A DNA stretch of 64,000 nucleotides from Mycogone perniciosa. Taxonomy: Eukaryota > Ascomycota > Sordariomycetes > Hypocreales > Hypocreaceae. Of the stretch, positions 50,242 to 60,905 are shown one piece after another (position 1 is the stretch's first letter; each line of letters begins with the position of its first letter). The notes beneath the pieces were generated by a model that saw nothing but the letters and a program-made list of their open reading frames with translations, was not told the origin of the DNA and ran no database searches. The translations under genes and the position numbers were made by a program. The stretch lies in the NCBI GenBank assembly GCA_025331125.1, contig JAOALB010000039.1:62001-126000 (forward strand), read 5' to 3'.

Positions 50242-50737
50242 CGAGGGGGGATAAGGAGCGTCATAATGTACAAAGTCTTCGACTTTCAGACCACTTCAAG
50301 ATGCGTGTGTTAGTGTATACAGATCTCCCATGAATTAATTGCGCCGTACCTTCTTTCAGCTGCTCCAAATAACCATCGCCGTGAGTCGGATGCTGTATTA
50401 TTCCTTGATATGATAATGACCAAGCTCCAAAGCCCTTGCCAGACCTGATGCTTTTGAAATTAGTTAAATTCACTGGCGTGTCAAGTCTTGAAACTCGGAG
50501 AACAACAAACATCACTCAATGCCGAGCTAAAGAGAAAAGGCCAGCACAGATCATTAAAGGCAGCAATTGTAGACAAATAAAAAGTCCGGTTGAAAATTTT
50601 TAATTCTCATTTCAGATCATAGCCATTTATTCTTCATGGCATCGTGTCTGAATGTCCTAACCGGCCAAACCATGCAATGAAACACAATGGATCGTGACTC
50701 CGAGCACCGTTTCCAGTCCTACTACGTCTCCCCCTCT
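50242..50737. other. Intergenic between convergent genes
   Basis: Holds the 3' ends of the large hypothetical gene and of rps2. AT-rich; nothing coding seen. Confidence 0.6.
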
Positions 50738-51733
50738 CTAGTATCGCTTGCCATCCCTCAGCGTGTCGGAGAACTCCTCCAGAGGGCTCCTGATCAACTT
50801 TGTCTCCTTCCACAGGTTGGGGGTGAGGAAACCGTAGGTGTTAGACACGGCGGAGAAGGTGGCCTTGAGCGTGTTCTCGAGGGTCTTGGTGGAACCAGCG
50901 GACGAGGTGTAGGCGTCCTCGACACCAGCGAGCTGGAGGAATCGCTTGACAGCGGGGGAGGCAACGAGGCCGGTACCACGGGGGGCAGGGATCAACTGTT
51001 TTGAATGGCACGTCAGTTCTTCTGCTTCACGAGATTTCTTTTTGATAGGGGCGGGCTAAAACATACTCGGACAGTGACGGAACCGCACTTGCCGCTCTCC
51101 TTGCAAGGCAGGGAGTGAGGCTGACCAAGGTTGGTACCCCAGTAACCTCTTCGGACGGGGATGACGCTCAGCTTGGCAATGATGATGGCGGCACGGATAG
51201 CAGTGGCGACTTCCTTGGAGGTCTTGATGCCGAGACCGACGTGGCCCTCAGAGTCACCAATGATGACAATGGCCTTGAATCGCGTTCGCTGACCGGCACG
51301 GGTCTGCTTCTGGACGGGCTTGATCTGTATTCCGCAAAACATTGGTCAGCGCACCGTTCGCCTCCAATCAACCTATTACCGCCCTAGCCGCTGTCTGTCT
51401 CATCGCCAGAGCAGAGCCACAGCGGCCAAACGCAAATGGTGGCTTCTTGCTCCGCACCTTCATGACCTCATCCTTCAGCTTGGGCAGGAAAGTGTCGACA
51501 ATCTGGTACTCCTTGATGGGCAGGGAGTGCAGGTAGATCTCCTCCATGCTGGTGATCTTGCCGGCCTTGACGAGACGGCCCAGCTTGGTGACGGGCTGCC
51601 ACTCCTTCTCCTCGCTCTTGCCGCCACGACGTCCTCGGCCACGGCCACGGCCACGACCACGATCACCACCACGACCACCTCGGTCGCCGCCTCGGGATGC
51701 GAAACCGCCGCCTCGTCCGCCTCGGTCAGCCAT
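50738..51733 (-). CDS. rps2: 40S ribosomal protein S2 (uS5)
   Basis: Small-subunit ribosomal protein near the mRNA entry and decoding centre. Exons: 51733-51458, 51324-51067 and 50995-50738, giving 263 residues, normal for the family. The N-terminus is the Arg/Gly tail typical of eukaryotic S2 (GGFASRGG to GRGRGRGRGRR), a target of arginine methylation. Then EWQPVTKLGRLVKAGKI and the S5 signature region IKPVQKQTRAGQRTRFKAIV with GHVGLGIKTSKEVATAIRAA, PVRRGYWGTNLGQPHSLPCK, and the C-terminal LIPAPRGTGLVASPAVKRFL. Splices at EVMK/IKPVQ and TVR/LIPAP use GTGCGG and GTATGT donors. The gene is intact, and upstream of 51733 there is CT-rich sequence on its strand. Confidence 0.98.
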
Positions 51734-52375
51734 GTTGGATTTATCGGAGAGTTGTGTCTGTCGAAAAGAGACGGGGGGCTCTTGCGCAGGATCGCGGGCT
51801 GGTTGTGTGTGCGGGAGTGAACTGTGTGGGTTGTCTCTCCAGGCCCTTTTTTGCTGGGAACTTTTTGGCTGGCGGGGTCTACTGCGGCTTGGGAATTTTA
51901 CCGTGTGGTCCGGGTTAGGCGAGCCCTAACGGCTTGTGCATCGGTGCCTCAATTGTTAGGCCACAATGGGTCTCCAGCCCCTCACCGAGGTAAGCCGCCA
52001 AGCTCTCGGTGAGATGACAGCATATATCAGCTCGGCTCTACTACATTGGGAAAATTGAGACATGTAGAGGTGGTTCACCGTCTCAAATCGCCAGGGCATA
52101 GACTGCGGAATGCATGCTGCCACAATCATTGATTTGAAAAGGAAAAAGAAGAAGAAAAAGAACACACTGCTGTTGCGTAACTCCTAGCCAGAACAGCCAC
52201 GCAATGTCCAGAGGAGAGCTGAGAGAGATGAGACCACGATATTTTGCAATACATCAAATGCGAGTGGAATATTCGTACATGGCCCGAAAAACTCGAGGCA
52301 GTCAGTCATAAGCGGAGGGTATCGTGGCTCAAAGAAACCGACACAAGCATTCACTGTCCTGTGCACACCAACTTC
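51734..52375. promoter_or_regulatory. rps2 promoter region and 3' region of the sulfurtransferase gene
   Basis: No gene seen. The 5' side should contain the rps2 promoter and leader; a CTT/TTC-rich run is at 52137-52163 on the minus strand. Individual regulatory sites cannot be assigned by eye. Confidence 0.4.
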
Positions 52376-53443
52376 CTACTCCGACTTGACAATCAAGTTT
52401 TCCGATGGCTGAACTCGCTGCGCCCATTCCCTGTCATTTTGTTAGCCATCGTCACAAGGCAAGGGCTTCATCTGATATAGTACTCACGTCCAACTACCGT
52501 CGTAAACCTTTCTTGACTCGGGCGATCCGTATCCTGCCACATCCAAAGCCGTCTCAATGACACATGCCGTCACACCAGTGCCACAGCTGGAGATGATGGG
52601 TTTGTTGGGGTTGACTCCCTTCTCTTCAAAGAACTTCTTTAATTTCTCCGCTGGCAGGAAAGTCTTGGTCTCGGGGTCCAAGACAGCGCTAAAGGGGATG
52701 CTTATTGATCCGGGCATGTGTCCCGATGACATGCCCTCCCGGGGTTCAGGGTCCTTGCCAGTAAACCGGCCATTGGGTCTGGCGTCTAGGATCTGGACTC
52801 CCTCTGCACCCTCCTTGTTGGAGTCCGAGGCTATCTCCTTGACTTCCTCAAAACTAGCGACCTTCTCCGTCGCAAGCTCGGGGATGGGATATGGACCGCA
52901 TTCGACACTGTACAACTCTCCAGACTCAGTAGGCAGGCCCTCTGCCACCCATTGCTTGAAGTTGTCCAGGATGTGCACCCTAGGGTGTCCGAATGCCTTG
53001 AACGTCCAGCCCACACGCGGCGCACTGAAAATTCCAAGCTCCTTTGTGTCGTAGACAACGACTGTGTCTTCTCTCCGAATACCCAGTTCGCTCATTGCAG
53101 CAGCGAATTCCTTCGCATCCGGCAGCATGTGGGGATATGGACTGCGCTTGTCGATGACTTTATCGAGGTCAAAGAATCGAGCTTTTGGGATGCGTTGCTC
53201 CCGGAAGACTTGGATGCCGGTCCTTCCATCGTTGGGTAGGAACCAAGAAGCGCAGAGGGGGATGACTCGAGGCTCGGGACTAATCGGAGACGGGGGGTTC
53301 TTCTTGAGGGCCTCGTGGAGCTCCTTCGGGGTGACGAGGTAGGAGGACAGGTTCCGTCTGGCTGGCATGTTTGCTCGCAATAATCTGCCACCCAGCTGAG
53401 ACAGACCAATTCGTGTCGAATGGCCAGCGGCAACTGAAACCAT
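52376..53443 (-). CDS. tum1: Thiosulfate/3-mercaptopyruvate sulfurtransferase (two rhodanese domains)
   Basis: Transfers sulfur from mercaptopyruvate or thiosulfate through a cysteine persulfide; the yeast homologue Tum1 feeds tRNA thiolation. Exons: 53443-52488 and 52430-52376, giving 336 residues. The N-terminus is Arg/Ser-rich without acids for 40 residues, consistent with mitochondrial import, with a second in-frame ATG (MPARRNLSSYL) that could give a cytosolic form. The N-terminal rhodanese domain has FFDLDKVID, YPHMLPDAKEFA and EDTVVVYD. The C-terminal one has ILDARPNGRFTGKDPEPREG and SGHMPGSISIPF, then the active loop SSCGTGVTACV with the catalytic Cys at about 287. The CG(S/T)GVT loop favours mercaptopyruvate sulfurtransferase over classical rhodanese. 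The last intron (GTGAGT donor, CTAAC branch, ACAG acceptor) joins VYDGSW to TEWAQRVQP, conserved in the family. Confidence 0.95.
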
Positions 53444-53843
53444 GATGGGCGTCTTAACCTGCGATTACCTTGTGAGCGCTGAGCGAGTTGGTATGTAACG
53501 TTGCGAAGGAGGTCCTTGACTGTGCCTTGTTGTTCCTTGAGGCCTTGTGCAGCTCTTCGTGGTAGCCTGGCCTCAAGCAATTGACATAACAGCCATTGTT
53601 TGGTAAGAAGGTGAAGTTGGTGGTAATGGTGGTGGTAACTAATCGTACAAAGTTGGCGCCTTTGTTTGGTGGGGGGAGCTCAGGCCATCTATTCCTTCGG
53701 GTTAATATGCGTAGGTATATAGTTATGTATGCAACCACAGTCGTCATTCGGGCCATCCGGATTTCTGAACCTCTTTTATGAGTCAAATAATTCCCGAGTT
53801 TCTCTTCTCTTTGCCTATTATAGAGCCCCAGTGAAGCGATAGT
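53444..53843. promoter_or_regulatory. Divergent promoter region
   Basis: The 400 bases between the start codons of tum1 (minus) and the membrane protein (plus) must contain both promoters. A GTGGTAATGG-type repeat is at about 53615-53640. No coding sequence. Confidence 0.45.
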
Positions 53844-55003
53844 ATGCCTGAGAATCGCCTGCTTCGCGCCTTGTGCGCTCTGCCTATCCTGGCACTTACT
53901 TGGCCTATGCTCCGAGTGTTTGGCATGTTGGACACAGTTGGGCCATCGATTGCGAAGGTCATCAATCAATCCCGCTACGATCTTCAAGATGGCACCAGTG
54001 TGCCCATTATCAATGGGTTTTACGGGATCCCGGCGCTGGATAAGGCTCTAGAGCCCATTCCGATATTCTTTGGACAGATATTGTTCTATGAAGATCCGAA
54101 AACCTACTGGCAGAGCATTGTCTTCCTTACAGAGCTTGCTGGATTCTATGCGATATTGACCTTGGAGTCTTTCAGAGTAGGCAATCGGTGGACAATATTC
54201 CAAATGTAAGACGCTGTGCCTGTTAATTTACAAGTCAGCCAGTGGTTCTCATATCAAATGCTGACATACATATCAATGGAAGCCCATCTGTGCTTGCATT
54301 GGTGGCGCAGTTTGTGACTATAGGAAATACCGCTCCACTCTACTTCTACCTCTTTTACGTCTTCTCTCCCCCGAAGAAACTCACAACGGCAAACGCTCGT
54401 CTTATTGATGGAGCGGGTGCTGTTGCTGTCCTCCCCATGGTTGTATTGGTATTCCTCATCCCCCACGCCAATTCTATATTTCACCCAAACCTGGAAGCCA
54501 GGCTCTGGTGGAACTGGATTTGGCAACTGTACCCAGTATGGGGATCTGCTGTCCTCTTTGTACTCACCAACATACTGGCATTCGTTCTCGATGATCGAGT
54601 TGAGGTCGTCCGGAAGCGTAACCAGACAGTCTTGAGATTCACAGCTGGCGTCCTTGCTACTATCAGCACCATCATATACTGGCGTACTTTGCTCTATTCA
54701 GGCTTCTCTCCATTGGAGTTGTTTGTTCCCCAATACTTGTTCGAGAAGCCAGACGATGCAGTCAACACGATCCGAGTCCTCTTTCAGTACGACTACATCA
54801 TCTCCTTTGGCGCGGCACTACTTTGGTTGGCCTATCATTTTGGCGATCTCAAGACGAGCGGTGTTTGCAAGACTTCTTGGGTTCGAATACTTCTGAATGC
54901 TGCTGCTATTGGTGTTGCGGGTGGTCCTGGAACATTGCTCCTTTTCGGGTGGATTGCGAGAGAGGAGATCATGTCGTCGATGCAGCACGAGAAGGCTCAG
55001 TGA
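53844..55003 (+). CDS. Multi-pass membrane protein resembling the AtmA/PaxA family
   Basis: Exons 53844-54205 and 54283-55003, giving 360 residues with about seven to eight hydrophobic segments. Examples are LLRALCALPILALTWPML, SIVFLTELAGFYAILTLES, LALVAQFVTIGNTAPLYFYLFYVF, VAVLPMVVLVFLIPHA, the GSAVLFVLTNILAFVL stretch, YIISFGAALLWLAYHF and the C-terminal AAAIGVAGGPGTLLLFGWIA. Size and pattern (ALPI near the start, FLTEL...GFYAILTLES, then VTIGNTAPLYFYLFYV after the intron) match my memory of the fungal integral membrane proteins associated with indole-diterpene and meroterpenoid clusters. Molecular function of that family is poorly known. No terpene cyclase, prenyltransferase or P450 lies in this window, so this copy sits outside an obvious cluster. 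The family call is from memory, not a search. Confidence 0.7.
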
Positions 55004-55292
55004 ACAAGATTGTGCTGACAAATCGATAAAAGAACATGAGTTGGTTGAATGTTAGGATGAGAATATGATTTGATTTGATTTGATTGATGAGATGAATGAT
55101 GAGCGATGAACAAAGAGATTCTTTGATGCCGCTGCCTTCGAGCTTAGTCACCCCACTTGAATGAAGTACCTAAACAACAGTGGTTAATCTCACACTTCAC
55201 TTCTAGCGAAACCGAACATCATCGTGCAAAGGGATCATTCAATGCACTGAATTTTCCCCTCTAAAGGGGCAAATAATCCTCCAAAAACAGTT

Positions 55293-55767
55293 ATGAAGGT
55301 CACCATAAAAGAGTGGAACACCGTCGCGACATGGCGGTGGGACATCCCTGAAGACGATGTCTGTGGCATCTGTCAAGTCCATTTCGATGGTACATGTCCA
55401 ACTTGCAAATACCCTGGCGACGACTGCAGCCTACGTGCGTATACCGAAACTTTTTCACCCTTGCGTTTGTCTCCAAGAAGTGAACGATACTGACCTATTT
55501 GTGCTCCAGTGTCTGGGAAATGCGGTCATAATTTTCACATGGTTAGTTATTGAGACGCGTTTGCTCAGCTACGTAAGTAAGAGACTGACCCGACATAGCA
55601 TTGTATCATGGAGTGGATCAAGCAAGAAGCAGCCAAGGGACAATGTCCCATGTGTCGACAGCGTAAGTTCTTCATGACATCTCTTGACGTGGTCGTGATA
55701 ACTGATCGGATTTCTAGCCTTCGAGTGGCAAGATCAGGTCAATGAAACGGTCTCGCAGGCGGAATGA
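55293..55767 (+). CDS. apc11: Anaphase-promoting complex subunit 11 (RING-H2)
   Basis: Catalytic RING subunit of the APC/C ubiquitin ligase; binds the cullin Apc2 and the E2. Four short exons: 55293-55434, 55510-55541, 55599-55662 and 55718-55767, giving 95 residues, the usual size. Family sequence runs throughout: MKVTIKEWNTVATWRWDIPEDDVCGICQ, TCPTCKYPGDDCSL, SGKCGHNFHMHCIMEWI and GQCPMCRQPFEW. All zinc ligands are present in RING-H2 order, with the extra Cys residues characteristic of Apc11. Each junction was placed by the family sequence and has GT-AG ends (GTGCGT, GTTAGT and GTAAGT donors). None of the individual exons is long enough to be found as a simple ORF over its full length. Confidence 0.97.
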
Positions 55768-56017
55768 GAAGTCGTCTATGCCCAAGTTCACACATCACAA
55801 ATTTTAATCATCCTTCAGTCGGCCAGTCCGAATTCATCAAGTGCCACATTCAAACTCTATTATTACTATATCTAAGGCAGGGGGAATAGAAAGTGCCATG
55901 CCAATATTATGCTGTATCCTATGCCAACCCTCACACACATGCCTATCCGGAAACTTCCAAAGCCATTTTTGGCAGTTCTATTTTCCTTTCCTCTAGAGAA
56001 AATGATCCCACGCCCTT

Positions 56018-57831
56018 CTAAGCCTCGGGGACATACACCCCATCTTTACAGAGCACTACGACCTTCTTGAAGAACCGCCGCCACTCGAGCGGATCGCCCT
56101 TGACCTTGACAAACCGAACGTCTAGAACCTCGCTGCCGTCTGGTAGCGGTTGTCTGTCGACCCGGATTTCACCGTGTAGACTCTGCTGGCGGCCGTCGAC
56201 GGCGCGGACTTTGATGGTGGCTACGGAACTGCTATACAGATTCGGTGTGACAGGCGCCAAAGGCACGTTGAGCTGGTGTAGGGCATCGCTAAGCATTTGC
56301 ACGAGGTGTGCGGGAGGTACGTGAGAGAAAAACCGGGTGAGGGACTCGGCTGGGCAGATGTCGCGGAAGCGGCGCGCCTGTTGGGTGAGCGTCATGGAGG
56401 GTCCTGGGGTCTGGAAGAATTGCGACATAGAGGGTTCGTCAGCAAGGGTGTCAAGCATCATGCGACGGGCATCAGAAGCGCGAGTTGGTAGGGAGGAGGA
56501 TGGCGCAGCCATGGAGCGAAGGACAGGAGCTTCCCAGTCCCAGTCTTTGTCGATGATAGGGGCTTCGGGTTGGGTGGACGAGAAGCGACCAGCATTGAGG
56601 CCAGAATCGACGTCCATATCATCGGTCAAGGCGGAAGCAAGTTGTGGCTGCGAGGCAGAGGGCAGCTGACTGAAGTCGATACGGAGGTTCTCAAGCATCT
56701 GTGTTGCCAGGTTGATAGGGTCCGAGACCCTGCCATCAGCAGTGAGCAGTGTGTTATGACGTGTATACCAAGGATGTTGGCGAATTTGGGCAAAGTTGAA
56801 GCGTTTCTTGGGATCAATAGACATCATGCCTCGCAGAAGGGAGAGGGCTTCTGGAGGTATCCTCTCCCAGAGTGCGTCTGTACTTCTCCCTGATGTCCGT
56901 ACATACTCCTTGAACTCCCAGCTGGTTGACGAAGGTTCATCCCAGGGTGTGTTGCCGACGAGTAAGACGAAGAGGATGACTCCACAGGACCATACGTCAA
57001 CCAGGTCGGGCGAGTACTTGCCGGCGCTGGGTGACCTCTTATCGACCCTCCCGCAAGCAAGAATCTCCGGTGCAATATACGGGGGACTCCCGCACAAGGT
57101 TGAGCTGGACTTGCGTTGGCCCTTGTACTCGAACATGGTTGCCATGCCAAAATCAGCCAGTTTCAGACTGCCATCCTGGGATAGAAGGATATTCTCGGGC
57201 TTCAGATCGCGATGAGCCACGCCCTTGGAGTGCATGAAGCTCACACCGCTGACGAGCTGAAGAAAGTAGATCTGGGCAATGTCTTCTCTGACACCAACGT
57301 CGGCTTCGATCTTGTCAAAGAGGTCACCGCCCTCAGCATACTCCATGGCTATCCAGCGCCAGACGGTATCCTCGCCTGAGGCAAACCACTCGATTATGTT
57401 GGGGTGCTGGCCAATGTGGGAGTGGAGAGAGACCTCCATGGCCAGCTGCTTTGCAGAGATGCGGCCATGCTTGACAGCGTAGCCCTTATGTATGAGCTTG
57501 ACAGCGAAGACTGGAGTTTGTGAGTCCAGAGGAATGGCTTTTTTTATTCTGCGAAAGTGGGTGGTTAGCATAGATGTATATTTCATATTTCTCCCGGTCA
57601 GAGGACATACGAGGCATATGCCCCACGGCCAATGGTTTTGGAGACGATACGGAAAGGGAGTTCCTTTGGTAAAGGATCAAGCTGTGACTGCAACATAATG
57701 GGGTTAGTTACGTAGGTAAAGCAAGGGATTAGGATTGTCGCAGGCGGATCGTTGCTCTAGCAGCACACAACACACAACACACAACACAGCCGTTCAGCAA
57801 GCGGCCGAATGAGAGTTGAGTCACTCACCAT
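56018..57831 (-). CDS. chk1: DNA-damage checkpoint Ser/Thr kinase Chk1
   Basis: Effector kinase of the ATR/Mec1 checkpoint that restrains Cdc25 and mitosis. Exons: 57831-57829 (just the ATG), 57687-57611 and 57548-56018, giving 536 residues. Kinase features: Gly-rich loop IGRGAYAS, catalytic Lys in FAVKLIHKG (about 44), hinge MEYAEGGDLFDKI, HRDLKPENILL, DFGMATMFEYKG with the Chk1-typical LCGSPPYIAPE activation segment, and VDVWSCGVILFVLLVGNTPWDEP. A Ser-rich linker follows, then a C-terminal regulatory domain (FSHVPPAHLVQMLSDALHQL to the end) resembling the KA1-like domain of Chk1. The first coding exon holds only the initiation codon: CATC-ATG followed by GTGAGT, with acceptor TTGCAG before SQLDPLPKELPFR. 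Without it, no upstream ATG keeps frame. Confidence 0.95.
57764..57788. repeat. CACACAA heptanucleotide repeat inside the first chk1 intron
   Basis: About three and a half tandem copies of CACACAA on the plus strand, within the intron 57828-57688. Confidence 0.8.
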
Positions 57832-58574
57832 GATGCTGGGTCACGACACACAATCTCCAATATTCTGAGAGCCAATCTAGCGTATAGTATGGAGTATGAG
57901 TACTCGAACGCATGCACGCGCTGGGTTAATTAGGTGGTTTCTGATGTAGTAGTACTCCGTACGGAGTACTCGTGGTTGTATTTATCAACTACTGCCAAAA
58001 TGGGCCGCGTTCAGTCGCGTCTCACCGCGTAAAGAGGGCGGTGATGGCGGTGATGGCGGTGTCGGCGCCTGAAGCCCCGGCTGTCGATTGGCTGAATCAG
58101 CGCCCATTGTCCGTTGCTCCGGCAAACCTGGCGCTGAATTGATAATACTAGTGGGATGAGCTGTTGGATTGGTTCCCAAAAAACGACAGACCAGTCCATG
58201 ACAATAGCTTCTCAGTTCTTCCACGATCTCCGTTTTCCCTCCCTAGTAACACCTTCCCCCTACTGGATCTTTACCGAGCGTCTTTGTTGCCGCCCCAAAC
58301 GCTTGCTTCCTTGTCCATCATATTCAAGCACATCCTCCTCAAAGACACCCTCCCGCCTTTGGCCTTCCTACCCGCATTCCGTATTGGCGGCAGCATCCTG
58401 CGTCTGAAACCTTCATATTCCCTGGACGTCTGCCTTGGTCTTCCGTCCTCTCTCATCATCCTCATCTCATTGCTCTTTTTCTCTCTCAATTCTTGTGTGC
58501 TGCCGTCATTACTGCGCTGCTAGCTTTACATCGCAACAACCATATTCTCTCACCGCTGCAGTCAATTGTTTACA
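57832..58574. promoter_or_regulatory. Divergent promoter region of chk1 and the E2 gene, with a 20-bp palindrome
   Basis: Between two start codons facing away from each other. Contains TATGGAGTATGAGTACTCG (about 57889-57907) and, at 57951-57970, a perfect palindrome with half-site AGTACTCCGT. CT-rich sequence before 58575 looks like the E2 leader. Motif function is unknown. Confidence 0.5.
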
Positions 58575-59240
58575 ATGGATTACACTGAGGGTAACCAGAA
58601 CTCTACTCCTGGCAACGTCCAGGCCTCCAAGCTCAATACCGCTCGCAAGGGCCCTGATTCACAGAGCGTCACCAAGAGGTACGTCTACCCAGGCACTTGG
58701 GCGGAACTATCGACTGATTGGTTCTCCATCTCAGGTTGCAGACCGAGCTTATGACGCTCATGACGTCGCCAGCCCCTGGTGTCTCTGCTTTCCCCTCGGC
58801 CGACGGCAACCTCATGTCCTGGACGGCCACCATCGAAGGCCCTGAAGACACGCCTTATGCCGGTCTTACCTTCAAGCTGAGCTTTGCCTTCCCTTCAAAC
58901 TACCCCTACGCTCCGCCAACGGTGCTCTTCAAGACGCCCATCTACCACCCCAATGTCGACTTCTCTGGCCGCATCTGCTTGGACATTCTCAAGGACAAGT
59001 GGACTGCTGCCTACAACATTCAGACCGTCTTGCTGAGCTTGCAGAGCCTGCTTGGCGAGCCCAACAAGTAAGATGTACCCCCCTGTGCCACTCACTATCG
59101 AACTTCAGAACCCAACGCTAACAATGTTTGGCTAAAGCGCCTCTCCTCTGAACGGCGAAGCTGCGGAGCTCTGGGACAAAGATCCCGAGGAGTTCAAGAA
59201 GAAGGTTATGGGCCGACACCGGGATATCGAGGAGGAGTAG
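58575..59240 (+). CDS. ubc11: Ubiquitin-conjugating enzyme E2, UBE2C/Ubc11 type
   Basis: E2 enzyme that initiates ubiquitin chains on mitotic cyclins and securin with the APC/C. Exons: 58575-58678, 58735-59067 and 59138-59240, giving 179 residues, the size of UBE2C. A flexible N-terminal extension of about 30 residues (MDYTEGNQNSTPG) precedes the UBC fold. Diagnostic segments: LQTELMTLMTSPAPGVSAFP, WTATIEGPEDTPYAGLTFKL, FPSNYPYAPPTVLFKTPIYHPNV (with the HPN motif) and GRICLDILKDKWTAAYNI, with catalytic Cys at about 116. SLLGEPNNASPLNGEAAELW, after the last splice, is the UBE2C-type C-terminal region. Splices (GTACGT and GTAAGA donors, CTAAC branch in the second intron) keep frame. The gene lies 743 bases from the chk1 start and about 2.8 kb from apc11, the RING subunit its family partners with. 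Confidence 0.97.
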
Positions 59241-59660
59241 ACACGTTTTGCATACAGAGCCATGACATTATTTCTTTCAATGGGATAACTGGAGTCCTTG
59301 GGGCATGACTTGATTGCTTGACAGGGTATTTTTGGGTGCATTTTTGTATTTTCCGCAACGGGGTTGGGGAAGGAGGGTCTTTTTGCCCTTCTATGGGTGT
59401 GTAAATGGTCACTGCTGGCAGCAGAACCCGTCGATAGATCAAGACAAACAATCACTACCTCTCACGACTGTCCAAATCTTCCCCTTTGCAGTCAATGCCT
59501 CCTTGCCGTTAAACACCGTCGCCGGGCAGAGTCGTCGTGGAACAAATTTTTTTGATCACATTTCCGTCTGTATTTTCAGCGTGAAAAGCTAGAAGAGCCG
59601 GTTGCAACTCCGTAATGCCATGCCACCCCAGAACCATTCCCAAAGAGAAACAAATTTTCT
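59241..59660. other. Intergenic between convergent genes
   Basis: 3' regions of the E2 gene and of rpl31. No coding frame of interest. Confidence 0.6.
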
Positions 59661-60215
59661 TTACTCCTCGACGACCTCCGTCGCGAGGCCCTTGGGGTTC
59701 TTGACATTCACTGCCTGAACGTAGCTGTACAGCTTCTCCTTGGCACCCTCCTCATCGTTTCGTCGTCGGGAAATTCGTACTCGGAGTCTGTAGGCAACGC
59801 CCTTGACACCCTGCTCCCAGACCTTCTTGTTGAGCTGAGGGTCGATCCGAACATCAGTGGTGCCCTAGTAAACCAGTCAGTATGTCCAATCTACCCTCGC
59901 AGTCCGCACGCTCCTCTCCTTCACAGCCAATTGAGCTGGAAGACACCACGGTTTTCGGGGGAGGTCGTACCATAGCCTGAGTCGCGAAAGCCTTGATCTC
60001 CTTGATGGCACGGGGAGCCCTCTTCTTGAAAGTAACACCGTGCAGCTTCAGTCCTGTTAGCGCACCGTTTCCCAACCAAAATATGCTTCTCGCAACGCTC
60101 TGGTGAGCTGGCCGAGGCGACATACCCTCTTGTGCATGTGGATGGTGTACTCTCGGGCAACAACGTCCGCAATAGCGGAGCGCTGGGGCTTTCCTGCAGG
60201 CTTCTTTGACGACAT
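59661..60215 (-). CDS. rpl31: 60S ribosomal protein L31 (eL31)
   Basis: Large-subunit protein near the polypeptide exit tunnel. Exons: 60215-60126, 60045-59971 and 59864-59661, giving 122 residues, the expected size. Sequence runs MSSKKPAGKPQRSAIADVVA, REYTIHMHKR, LHGVTFKKRAPRAIKEIKAF (the L31e signature), ATQAM, GTTDVRIDPQLNKKVWEQGV, YRLRVRISRRRNDEE and a tail ending LATEVVEE. Donors are GTATGT and GTACGA. The second donor follows ATG directly and is weaker, but the join QAM-GTTDVRID is exactly the family sequence. Intact. Confidence 0.97.
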
Positions 60216-60905
60216 TTCTGAGATTGACTGTCAGTCCTCGATCGGGCGCGGTGATGACCAATGTGTGCAGCGGCCACAGGGCTCTCGTGACAGAAGATAG
60301 AGGGAATGTTCGTGAATAGGGAAAAAGGATTGGTGGCGCTTCGTACCTGCGGATCGTCTCTTCACGGTCTGGCGTTGAGGAGGTGTTGATGTCGGAAATG
60401 CCAAATTCCACAAAATCTTTGTGCGTAGGGCAGGCTCGAAATTCCCGTGGTGGGGGGTAGCGAGCCAATGAAGCGCGTGTTGCTGGGCCCCATTGAAAAC
60501 TCCCACGTGACAAATCAGCAGGTGGCTGTTCCTGAGGCAGAGAATCGTCAGCTGGTCCAAAGGAGGGATGATTTGTTTATCGACGCCAATCGATGACCCG
60601 TAAAGGCCCGGTCAACAACGCCGCATTCCAGTTATCACGACCGGCGACAAGGTGCTAGAAGCTCCTGCGCATTGGCGCTGCTTCTCTTTGCATCTGCATT
60701 GGCCGATATCGTCCTCGACGACACGTCAAACGCTCCCCCGGTCGGGAGGCATTTCATTTTCTCACGGCGCTTCCGTTGCCCGTTTCACGACAGCCACACA
60801 GCAGCAGCAAAGGGGGTTTCTTGAGCAACGAAAGCGCAGTCTTATCGTCCTTTCGGAATCGTCACTCGTTTATTTCTATCAACTTTTTTTTTCTAGTATA
60901 CTACA
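60216..60905. promoter_or_regulatory. Divergent promoter region of rpl31 and the Rax1-like gene
   Basis: 690 bases between opposing start codons. No gene supported; long antisense frames here are continuations of rpl31 shadow frames. Confidence 0.45.

Noticed and set aside
59854..60513. 219-codon minus-strand frame over rpl31
   Set aside because: Runs through both rpl31 introns in a different frame from eL31; the spliced eL31 sequence is unambiguous.
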